A stretch of 64,000 nucleotides of DNA from Acidobacteriota bacterium (GTDB lineage: Bacteria; Acidobacteriota; Blastocatellia; Pyrinomonadales; Pyrinomonadaceae): positions 186,001 to 250,000 of the forward strand of contig JAHBSM010000001.1 in the NCBI GenBank assembly GCA_019639115.1, written 5' to 3'. Shown one piece after another: positions 33,626-40,732 of the stretch; the stretch's first letter is position 1, and every line of letters starts with the position of its first letter. Both the position numbers and the translations under genes were made by a program. The notes under the pieces were generated by a model. That model saw only the letters and a program-made list of their open reading frames with translations. It was not told the origin of the DNA and did no database searches.

Positions 33626-33796
33626 GTGCGATCGACGATCGATCTGCCGGCTGCGTTGGCGTACTACAAGCGTTCTGAGATCGTATTTGCGGGATTAGAG
33701 TACAGCGGCTTGCTGACTGCGACGGACGAAAAGCACCTGACCATTGCCCGCGATCTGATCAATACAGGTAACGAACTGGCATCAAATACGAAATAA
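33626..33796 (+). CDS. Possible short ORF or C-terminal extension after the TGA at 33596
   Basis: From GTG at 33626, 56 codons to TAA at 33794; the frame is the same as that of the preceding gene and is open from the codon after its TGA. The product contains YYKRSEIVFAGLEYSGLL and TARDLINTGNEL-like helical stretches, and the third codon positions favour G/C as in neighbours. No Shine-Dalgarno sequence is clear. The next gene starts two bases after the TAA. It may be a soluble tail of the upstream membrane protein separated by a nonsense or readthrough codon, or an independent small gene. Confidence 0.42.
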   Translation: MRSTIDLPAALAYYKRSEIVFAGLEYSGLLTATDEKHLTIARDLINTGNELASNTK

Positions 33797-33797
33797 A

Positions 33798-34148
33798 ATG
33801 GCGGAAGGCAGAATAACGACATACTCTGATTTTTGGTACTTTTATGTCCGCGAACACAGTAAGCCGCTCACGCGGCTGCTTCATCTGGCCGGGACAACGC
33901 TGGGCGTAGCTTTGCTCGTCTTTTTTGTGGTCCGGGGCCAGTGGTATCTCTTTCCCGTCTTTTTCGTTGTAGGCTACGCCTTTGCATGGTTCGCGCATTT
34001 TGTTGTCGAACGCAACCGGCCGGCCACCTTCGAGTATCCGTTCTGGTCGTTCATCAGCGATTTCAAGATGATCGGGTACATGCTGACCGGCCGAATGGCG
34101 CGAGAGGTCGAACGTGCTTTTGACCGCACTTCTGACGCCGCCCGCTGA
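33798..34148 (+). CDS. DUF962/Mpo1-like family membrane protein
   Basis: 116 residues. The Mpo1-like pattern is present: YSDFWYFYVREHSKPLTRLLH, then AWFAHFVVERNRPATF with the conserved H-x-x-x-E-x-N-x-P motif, then FWSFISDFKMIGYMLTGRM. Yeast Mpo1 is an Fe2+-dependent dioxygenase that degrades 2-hydroxy fatty acids; bacterial members are small two-to-three-helix membrane proteins. The His residues in the two motifs are the likely iron ligands. Confidence 0.86.
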   Translation: MAEGRITTYSDFWYFYVREHSKPLTRLLHLAGTTLGVALLVFFVVRGQWYLFPVFFVVGYAFAWFAHFVVERNRPATFEYPFWSFISDFKMIGYMLTGRMAREVERAFDRTSDAAR

Positions 34149-34215
34149 GACGGATCTCGCGTTGACTCATCCACGCTTTGTAAACTCTGCGGCATAACTG
34201 TGGCAAAATGACTAT

Positions 34216-34848
34216 ATGGCCGCGAACGACATAGTCAATCCCGAAGCGCTGAGTACGACGACAGAGTTCCTCGCAGCGATCATCACACCGGCGTTGCTGA
34301 TCTCTGCCACGGGCTCGCTTGTGCTTTCGACGTCAACACGGCTTGGCCGCGTGATCGATCGGGTCAGGTACCTCGAGGAGCGCCTCAGCGAACTGATCTA
34401 CACGGACCTAAAGGACGAGATACCGCTCTATGACAAACGCGTCGAGGTGATCGTCGATCTGCTTGATAAGGTCACGAGTCGTTCGCGTCTGCTGCAGAAA
34501 GCGCTTGAATGGTTCTATTACGGGCTCGGGGCCTTTATCCTCTGCAGCGTTTCGATCGCTGTGGCGGCCTTTTTGAGCAGATACACAGTCGCCAAATACC
34601 TTCCGATCGTGATCGGCGTGTGCGGCATAATGTTCCTGTTCTACGCGAGTATCCTGATGCTGCGCGAGACGCGAATGGCGACTGCAACGGTCAATGCCGA
34701 GATGGATTTCACTTGGGAGCTTGCTCGGAAGGTCGCACCAAAGGACGTCTCGGTCAAATATGAGCAAAAAGGCAGGAACAAGGGGATGAGGCCCGCAAAG
34801 ATCGAACGACGTGGACGCGAGATACCTGACACTCTTGGCGGAGAATAG
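34216..34848 (+). CDS. DUF2721 domain membrane protein
   Basis: 210 residues. Opens with EFLAAIITPALLISATGSLVLSTSTRLGRVIDRVRYLEERL, the DUF2721 signature (membrane helix followed by the RxxRxxxD/E-rich coiled-coil), then two further hydrophobic segments near 105-125 and 130-150. The C-terminal tail is basic (QKGRNKGMRPAKIERRGRE). Function unknown. The end overlaps the radical SAM gene start by 38 bases. Confidence 0.82.
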   Translation: MAANDIVNPEALSTTTEFLAAIITPALLISATGSLVLSTSTRLGRVIDRVRYLEERLSELIYTDLKDEIPLYDKRVEVIVDLLDKVTSRSRLLQKALEWFYYGLGAFILCSVSIAVAAFLSRYTVAKYLPIVIGVCGIMFLFYASILMLRETRMATATVNAEMDFTWELARKVAPKDVSVKYEQKGRNKGMRPAKIERRGREIPDTLGGE

Positions 34849-35830
34849 GCTCGAAGAGCGCGTCGGCGCTCTCGAAGAGATGCTGCGTCGCTGTAATGTC
34901 TGCCCGAAAGACTGCGGCAATGACCGTCTCAACGACGAGATCGCCGCTTGCTACTCGGGCCGTTTGCCGATCGTCTCGAGCTACACGGCCCATTTTGGCG
35001 AAGAGCCCTGTCTGTCCGGCACTCGCGGCGCCGGCAATATCTTCTTTGGCAACTGCAATCTACGCTGCGTCTATTGCCAGAATTATCAGATCTCGCAGAC
35101 GTGGAAGCAACAACGACGGAACGAGGTGACCCACGAGCAACTGGCCGATATGATGCTCGAACTCGAGGCTCGCGGCTGCCATAACATCGGCTTTGTCTCG
35201 CCGACCCATTTTGCTCCGCAAATGGCTCGAGCTATCTGTATCGCCGCGAAAAAAGGCTTGCGGCTGCCGATCGTTTACAACACGAACGCTTATGACTCGG
35301 TCGAGGTGCTTAGGCTTCTCGACGGCATTGTTGACATCTATCTCCCCGACCTGAAATACGCCGATGCGGACGCTGGCTTCCAATACTCGAAGATCCGAGA
35401 TTATCCGCAACACGCGCGGGCCGCGATATCTGAAATGAACCGGCAGATGGGCGGCGAACTTGTGTTCGATGACGAGGGACTTCTTAAACGCGGCCTTCTG
35501 ATCCGTTTATTGGTTTTGCCTAATGATATCGCGGGCCTCGAAGAGAACCTGCGGTGGATCCGCAATGAGCTCGGGCCGCGTACTGCCATTTCGCTTATGG
35601 CGCAATACTACGCTACCAACAAGGCCGGGACCGACCCGCGTTATATCCTGCTCTCACGCCGCATCTCAGAGGGTGAATGGTTCGACGCGGTCAGCCTGCT
35701 CGACGCCCTCGGTATGGAAGAAGGATTCATGCAGGAATACGAGTCGGCTTCATACTATTACCGGCCCGATTTCAATGACAAGGATGAACCGTTCAGGGAT
35801 ATTCGAGATTTTAGATCGGAGGGTATATGA
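34811..35830 (+). CDS. Radical SAM protein, pyruvate formate-lyase activating enzyme-like (COG1313 type)
   Basis: 339 residues. The radical SAM cluster is CNLRCVYC within GNCNLRCVYCQNYQIS. Upstream is an N-terminal Cys cluster (CNVCPKDCGND, C near residue 44) typical of this subgroup. The rest is the TIM-barrel core with VSPTHFAPQM and VYNTNAYDSVEVLRLL. It activates an unknown partner glycyl radical enzyme or modifies a small molecule; no partner is next to it. The prxQ ATG overlaps its stop (ATGA). Confidence 0.85.
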   Translation: MDARYLTLLAENRLEERVGALEEMLRRCNVCPKDCGNDRLNDEIAACYSGRLPIVSSYTAHFGEEPCLSGTRGAGNIFFGNCNLRCVYCQNYQISQTWKQQRRNEVTHEQLADMMLELEARGCHNIGFVSPTHFAPQMARAICIAAKKGLRLPIVYNTNAYDSVEVLRLLDGIVDIYLPDLKYADADAGFQYSKIRDYPQHARAAISEMNRQMGGELVFDDEGLLKRGLLIRLLVLPNDIAGLEENLRWIRNELGPRTAISLMAQYYATNKAGTDPRYILLSRRISEGEWFDAVSLLDALGMEEGFMQEYESASYYYRPDFNDKDEPFRDIRDFRSEGI

Positions 35831-36282
35831 CCATAGGAGAAGCGGCTCATGATTTTTCGTTAGAGGATGCCGAGGGCAACGAATGGCGGTTGAGCGACCA
35901 CCGGGGTCGGATTGTCGTCCTGCTTTTCTATCCCGGCGACAACACTCCCGTTTGCACCAAACAGCTTTGTTCGGTCCGGGACCACTGGTCCGAGTATCAG
36001 GCGACGGGAGCCGAGGTCGTCGGCATCTCGACCGATTCGGCTGGGTCGCACAAAGGCTTTGCCGAAAGATACGAGCTGCCGCTCAGGCTGCTATCTGATC
36101 CGGATCGCCGCGTGTCTGAGATCTATGATATGAAAAGCTGGCTGCCCGGCCGTTCGGCACGCGGAGTGGTCGTTATTGACCGCGAGGGCAAGATCGCGTA
36201 TCACAAGGCGCAGCCCCTTAGCCTCTTTCGCCCGGCGGATGAAGAAGTGCTCGCGGCGATACGTTCGGCTGACAGGGAATAG
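35827..36282 (+). CDS. bcp: Thioredoxin-dependent peroxiredoxin (PrxQ/Bcp type)
   Basis: 151 residues. Peroxidatic Cys C43 in PGDNTPVCTKQLC and resolving Cys C48, the C-x4-C arrangement of the PrxQ/Bcp subfamily. The family core (FSLEDAEGNEWRLSDHRG, DSAGSHKGFAERYELPLRLLSD) is complete. It reduces H2O2 and organic peroxides using thioredoxin. It overlaps the radical SAM gene by four bases, so the two are coupled in translation. The YggX-like gene follows 28 bases later. Confidence 0.94.
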   Translation: MTIGEAAHDFSLEDAEGNEWRLSDHRGRIVVLLFYPGDNTPVCTKQLCSVRDHWSEYQATGAEVVGISTDSAGSHKGFAERYELPLRLLSDPDRRVSEIYDMKSWLPGRSARGVVVIDREGKIAYHKAQPLSLFRPADEEVLAAIRSADRE

Positions 36283-36310
36283 CAGTTCCTCTATGTGATA
36301 AAATTCGGCT

Positions 36311-36601
36311 ATGGCTTTATTTGGCGACAAATTCGAATGCACACGCTGCGGCGGCAAGGAGAAGTTGGCATTCGCCCCAATGCCGAACGAACTCGGTACC
36401 CGCGTATTCAACGAGATCTGTCAGGGCTGCTGGACCGAATGGCAAAAGAAGCAGATGCAGCTGATAAATCACTACGGTCTCGACGTTTCAAACCCCGACA
36501 GCCACGATTTCTTGTTCGATAATCTAAAGATATTTCTGTTCAATGAGGGCGTCGAGCTGGCGCAGATCGATACGTCACAAGAAGGCAAAGTGTCCTGGTG
36601 A
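36311..36601 (+). CDS. YggX-like Fe(II)-trafficking/oxidative damage protein with zinc-ribbon cysteines
   Basis: 96 residues. It aligns with YggX by PNELGTRVFNEICQGCWTEWQKKQMQLINHYG and FLF near residue 76, the Fe-trafficking protein core that protects Fe-S clusters. Unlike E. coli YggX, which has a single Cys near the start, this one has a C-x2-C ... C-x2-C arrangement (C10, C13, C37, C40), a metal-binding ribbon. A TAAAAT box ends six bases before the ATG, so a leaderless transcript is possible. It sits 28 bases after prxQ, consistent with an oxidative-stress role. Confidence 0.82.
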   Translation: MALFGDKFECTRCGGKEKLAFAPMPNELGTRVFNEICQGCWTEWQKKQMQLINHYGLDVSNPDSHDFLFDNLKIFLFNEGVELAQIDTSQEGKVSW

Positions 36602-36619
36602 CGGATACGCGACTGGGTT

Positions 36620-37312
36620 ATGCGTGACAGTGCGGTTCCGAGCGTAATAAACGAAGCATTTATTGCCGGATCGGTGACCCGCGAACAGGTCGATCTCCTC
36701 CTCTCGGAGGGATGGCGCCATTTTGGTACGTATTTCTTCCGCTATAATTTTGGGATGCACGACGATTCGGTCGTCAGAGTGCTCCCGCTCAGGATACGTC
36801 TTTCTCAGTATCGTCCCACGCGCAGTCAGCGACGCGTGCTACGGATAAACAGCGACCTGGCCGTCAAGATCAGGCCGATCCGGATCACAGAGGCTTCGAA
36901 CGCGCTTTTCGAGCGGCATAAGACAAGATTCGCTTCGGGTACACCGGAATCGATCTATACATTCCTCTCAGCCGAACCCGCCACGGTGCCATGTGATGGA
37001 AGCGAGATAGCCGTTTACGACGGCCGAAGGCTTGTTGCTGTCAGCTATTTTGACGAAGGGGCAGAAGCAACGTCCGGCGTATATGCCTGCTTCGAACCGG
37101 CCGAATCAAAACGCGGCCTCGGCATTTTTACGATGCTCAAAGAGATTGAGTATTCGATCGATACCGGGCGTGAATTCTATTATCCCGGATTCGCCTACGA
37201 AGAATCATCATTCTACGACTACAAGAAGACGTTCAATGGACTCGAACGTTACGATTGGAATGGCAATTGGCTTGAGCTAGAGCGTCTTCGTCCAGTCAAT
37301 ATATCGTCGTGA
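36620..37312 (+). CDS. Arginyl/leucyl-tRNA--protein transferase (Ate/Bpt type)
   Basis: 230 residues. The C-terminal acyltransferase signature is visible: EGWRHFGTYFFR, LPLRIRLSQYRPTRSQRRVLR, GVYACFEPAESKRGLGIFTMLKEIEY, and YYPGFAYEESSFYDYKKTF, as in Bpt and eukaryotic Ate1. These enzymes add Leu (Bpt) or Arg (Ate) from charged tRNA to acidic N-termini, marking them for ClpS-ClpAP. clpA lies 3.4 kb away at 40733. The N-terminal Cys-rich cluster of Ate1 is absent. Its 3' end overlaps the convergent photolyase gene by 36 bases. Confidence 0.85.
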   Translation: MRDSAVPSVINEAFIAGSVTREQVDLLLSEGWRHFGTYFFRYNFGMHDDSVVRVLPLRIRLSQYRPTRSQRRVLRINSDLAVKIRPIRITEASNALFERHKTRFASGTPESIYTFLSAEPATVPCDGSEIAVYDGRRLVAVSYFDEGAEATSGVYACFEPAESKRGLGIFTMLKEIEYSIDTGREFYYPGFAYEESSFYDYKKTFNGLERYDWNGNWLELERLRPVNISS

Positions 37313-38656
37313 GTCGAACTTGCGGCCCGTGCTATGGCTCGCCATATATCGGATCGTACCGAATACGGGACGATCGAACCACGGCCGGTCATGTTTACCA
37401 AAGCACCATAGGATGCCTGCGTAGCTATTCGGGTTTCGGCCGTCGAGGCAATATTTATTGTTCAGATGCACCAGCGTCTCAAACGCGGTTTCGTAGCTTG
37501 GCGACCACGCTATGACGTTCTTGCCCCAGAGCATTCGAACATAATTGTGCATCTCGCCGGTGCGGACCATCTCGCGTTGGCAGGCATTCCACAGCTCGTC
37601 ATGCGTGTCGGCTGCCTCTAGCTGCTCCAGCGAATAGATGTGTCCTCGCTCATCCGATGCGTGCTCGCGCATCGTTCTATGCACCCATGACGGCAGAGCG
37701 TCGAGCGAATCGTATCGCGGATTGTGCCGCGTCATGTTGTACGACAACTCACGGCGGACTATCAGTTCCTCAAGAAAAGCGTTCTTTGACTCCTGCGTAG
37801 CGTCGGATTCGCGCGCCGCCAGTGCTATCTCAACAGGCGAAAGAAAGCCGAAATGCAGATATGCAGATAATCTTGAGGAGCCATCACGGTCAGGCTTGCT
37901 CCGCGCCTCGTTGTAATTACAAAGTATATCCCGGACGAATGCATCCAGCCGCTTTCGGCCGTTTGTCGTGCCGCCGTGATATCGATCTGATGGGCTGACG
38001 CTGTGATCTATGTCGCAACCCGCTACCAATTCGCTGATGTTGTCAGCCGTGACGCTGGTCTCAAAGCTATCATCGATGTCGATACCGAGACTGGTTCGAT
38101 CGACAGTTTCTTCCGCGATCGGTACCAGATACTTATCAAGCAGCTTCGCGATCTTTGGCCTTATCGTATAGGCCGCGTACTCTTCCTTGCCGAACTTGGA
38201 CATCGGGATGACGCCGTTCGAATCAACCGCGTGGACCGCGATCTCAGCTCGCTCCGCGACCCGGCGATTGTGTTCCGGTATGATGAAGCAAGGAAAATCG
38301 TCCGTGACAACTAGCGCCGCTTCGCGTGCGAGCTTGGCCACCGTATTGGTCGGCGATCCGGCATCTTGCTGCAAATAGAACAGATAACGGATCCCTACCT
38401 TTTCGAATTCACGTCTTTTTTCCTCGACTCCCTCGAGTATGAATGTGTGGATACGATCCGACGCCCACGGATAGTAGTACTTCAGGCCCTCATAAACGAC
38501 CAGCGGGAGCTTTAGCTCATTTGCCTTTCTGATCGCCCAGATAAGCGAATGGTTCGCGTGCGTGCGTTTGAACATCTGCATCCAATACAAGACGTAGCGT
38601 CCATTGGGATTCGCAGGTTTTTGGTTCAATGCAACGACTCTTTCGTTGATCCGCAT
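37277..38656 (-). CDS. phrB: Class II cyclobutane pyrimidine dimer photolyase
   Basis: 459 residues from the ATG at 38654-38656. TATAAT (38663-38668) ends just six bases before it, so the mRNA is likely leaderless. Class II hallmarks: RYVLYWMQMFKRTHANHSLIWAI near the start, YYYPWASDRIHTFILEG, SARLHFGFLSP-like SSRLSAYLHFGFLSPVEIAL (about residue 275), and YVRMLWGKNVIAWSP near the C-terminus with the FAD-binding residues. It repairs UV dimers with FADH- and blue light. The gene overlaps the 3' end of the convergent transferase gene by 36 bases. Confidence 0.92.
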   Translation of the reverse strand: MRINERVVALNQKPANPNGRYVLYWMQMFKRTHANHSLIWAIRKANELKLPLVVYEGLKYYYPWASDRIHTFILEGVEEKRREFEKVGIRYLFYLQQDAGSPTNTVAKLAREAALVVTDDFPCFIIPEHNRRVAERAEIAVHAVDSNGVIPMSKFGKEEYAAYTIRPKIAKLLDKYLVPIAEETVDRTSLGIDIDDSFETSVTADNISELVAGCDIDHSVSPSDRYHGGTTNGRKRLDAFVRDILCNYNEARSKPDRDGSSRLSAYLHFGFLSPVEIALAARESDATQESKNAFLEELIVRRELSYNMTRHNPRYDSLDALPSWVHRTMREHASDERGHIYSLEQLEAADTHDELWNACQREMVRTGEMHNYVRMLWGKNVIAWSPSYETAFETLVHLNNKYCLDGRNPNSYAGILWCFGKHDRPWFDRPVFGTIRYMASHSTGRKFDSRRYIDWTKTL

Positions 38657-38758
38657 TGTAGTATTATAAGAACAATCGATCACAAACAGCACACTGATCG
38701 CCGGGAATATTACGGCGAGCCACAACGTCAGTTGACTGACCGCGATCGGGGCATTGAT

Positions 38759-39925
38759 ATGAAAGCATCACGCGTTTACAGCGGTACGGTAAAAAGGCTT
38801 GCGAGCTTTGCGTTGCTGATCGTCCTCATTTCGGTCTTTTGCGGACAAACATTTGCGCAAGAGTGGAGAACGATCGCCGATGGCGTGGAGCATGCACAGG
38901 TCCGTCGCGAGTTCAGCGGCAAGCCGGTCGATATAAATCTGCTCAGGCTTGATCTGAGGAAAGTGCGCATTAACGTAAAGCACGCTTTGGATCGAGCACT
39001 TGGTACTGAGACAACCTCATCCATCGCAAGCCGAAATGATGCGATCGCGGCGATCAACGCCGGTTTCTTCAGGCTTGACACCAGCGAGTTCGCGGGCGAT
39101 CCGGCCGGTGTCCTGATGATAGACGGGCAATTGCTCAGTGAACCGGAAAAGGATCGTGTCCAGTTGATAACCAGCAACGGACGTGACCGCACGGTTGTTT
39201 TCTTTGCCAAGACCTCGATCTCTCTGTCGGCGCGGGTCGGCCCGGAAATAATTGAGCTGACCGGCATAAATCGCGCCCGAGCCGAATCTGACGTTGTCCT
39301 CTACACTCCTGAGTTTGGGCCGACGACGATGACAGACAAGAATGGCGTAGAGATGGTCGTGTCAAAAGGACGGGTAGCCTTTGTCAGCGTAGGCCTGGGC
39401 AACTCCGCCATTCCGCCCGAAGGATTCGTGATATCGGGCTCGGGACGGTTCAGGAGCACCGTACTTGACGCTTCGAGGACCGGAGCGCCGGTAACATTTA
39501 TACGCAAATGGGACGGGCTGCCGAGGGAACTCACCCGCGATCGCAATACTCTTGATATCACGAACGGAGTACCGCAATTGATCAGCTCCGGCAAGATCGA
39601 CATCACGTGGGAGCAGGAGAAAGCCACGCGTTCTTTTGTGGAAACGCGGCACCCACGCACGGCTGTTGCCAAGCTGAGGGACGGGCGGTTGCTAATGTTG
39701 ACGGCCGACGGGCGTACAGACAGAAGCGCGGGGCTCGATCTCTTTGATCTTGCGGATTATTTACTCGAGCTAGGTGCGGTGGATGCGATGAACCTGGACG
39801 GAGGCGGCTCGACCACGATGTGGCTGGACGGACGCGTCGTAAATTCGCCTTCGGACAAGGACGGTGAGAGAAAGGTGAGCGACGTTCTGGTTGTAACGCT
39901 CAGAAAGCCCGGTATCCGCAAATAA
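38759..39925 (+). CDS. Exported phosphodiester glycosidase (NAGPA/DUF2233) family protein
   Basis: 388 residues from the ATG at 38759 (the frame is open to 38549). A signal peptide (about residues 10-30, ending in GQTFA) leads to a NAGPA domain: AINAGFFRLDTSEFAGDPAGVLMIDG, HPRTAVAKLRDGRLLMLTADGR, and the Asn/Asp motif DAMNLDGGGSTTMWLDG near the C-terminus. NAGPA is the enzyme that uncovers mannose-6-phosphate by removing GlcNAc; bacterial homologues act on exopolysaccharide or cell wall sugars in the periplasm. Specific substrate unknown. Confidence 0.88.
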   Translation: MKASRVYSGTVKRLASFALLIVLISVFCGQTFAQEWRTIADGVEHAQVRREFSGKPVDINLLRLDLRKVRINVKHALDRALGTETTSSIASRNDAIAAINAGFFRLDTSEFAGDPAGVLMIDGQLLSEPEKDRVQLITSNGRDRTVVFFAKTSISLSARVGPEIIELTGINRARAESDVVLYTPEFGPTTMTDKNGVEMVVSKGRVAFVSVGLGNSAIPPEGFVISGSGRFRSTVLDASRTGAPVTFIRKWDGLPRELTRDRNTLDITNGVPQLISSGKIDITWEQEKATRSFVETRHPRTAVAKLRDGRLLMLTADGRTDRSAGLDLFDLADYLLELGAVDAMNLDGGGSTTMWLDGRVVNSPSDKDGERKVSDVLVVTLRKPGIRK

Positions 39926-39928
39926 GAT

Positions 39929-40600
39929 CTAATCAGAAGGCGGCGGCGGGGCTGGCACCGGCTCAATGCGTATTAGGAATCGATTCAGCTTGCGATCGTA
40001 GAATCTGTACCTGGCCGTATATCTCACCTTGGCGGCAGCCCCGCCTTCAGGCGGTACTACCTCGGTATCATTCGAATAGATCAGGATCTCTTCGCTGCCG
40101 TTGACCTGACGTTCACTGGGTTCACCAAGTTTGCCGGATAGGTCCTTCGGCCCGATGACGTTATCGCGTGCCAGGTTAGGAAAGCCCGTCGCCAGGGCAA
40201 TTGCGATGCCTTTGCCCGATTGCCTGAACCCAACGAACACACCCGCTTCCGATACAAAATGCCCGAGCTTCTCAAGTACAAAATGCCTGTATTGATATTC
40301 AGGCCCGACGTTATAGACCTCGATCTCCGTAATGTAATAGGGATCTTCGTATGAGAGGCCGGTCAGCTTGAGCACCGTCGTTATCTTGGAATTATAGAAA
40401 TAATAGGTTGGGACTCCTTGATCGGTGCGATACTGGTAACCATCGAGGAATCGGCGAGCACTGTCGCGGTCTGCGAGCCGTACACCCGCAACGCCCATAT
40501 CCAAACGCCGCTCGGGCGACTGCGCCGACAATGAGGTGAACATCGCGGTGCCGAGCATCAGTGCAAGTATTGCCGAGAAGATCGGCCAATGATAACGCAT
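39929..40600 (-). CDS. Exported protein of unknown function
   Basis: 223 residues with a Sec signal peptide (residues 1-26, ending in SLSAQ). The mature protein is beta-rich (TYYFYNSKITTVLKLTG, EIEVYNVGPEYQYRHF, VRYTARYRFYDRKLNRFLIRIEP) and ends in a Pro-rich tail. No family recognised. It lies downstream of clpA on the same strand with a gap of 132 bases and converges with the NAGPA gene. Confidence 0.7.
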   Translation of the reverse strand: MRYHWPIFSAILALMLGTAMFTSLSAQSPERRLDMGVAGVRLADRDSARRFLDGYQYRTDQGVPTYYFYNSKITTVLKLTGLSYEDPYYITEIEVYNVGPEYQYRHFVLEKLGHFVSEAGVFVGFRQSGKGIAIALATGFPNLARDNVIGPKDLSGKLGEPSERQVNGSEEILIYSNDTEVVPPEGGAAAKVRYTARYRFYDRKLNRFLIRIEPVPAPPPPSD

Positions 40601-40732
40601 CGCATTTACGAAAAGGCCGAGGAGAGAAGGCCGGCCCTAAAGGACGACAAGATACAAAAAGCTTAGCAGACAGCCGCCCGCAAATTCAATACTTGGATCT
40701 GTCCGGACTGGTCCGGTGTGACCTGGCCGGGA

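Noticed and set aside
34811..36601. An AmmeMemoRadiSam-type system built from the radical SAM, PrxQ and YggX genes
   Set aside because: The AmmeMemo partner genes are absent, and the adjacency alone does not support a dedicated system.
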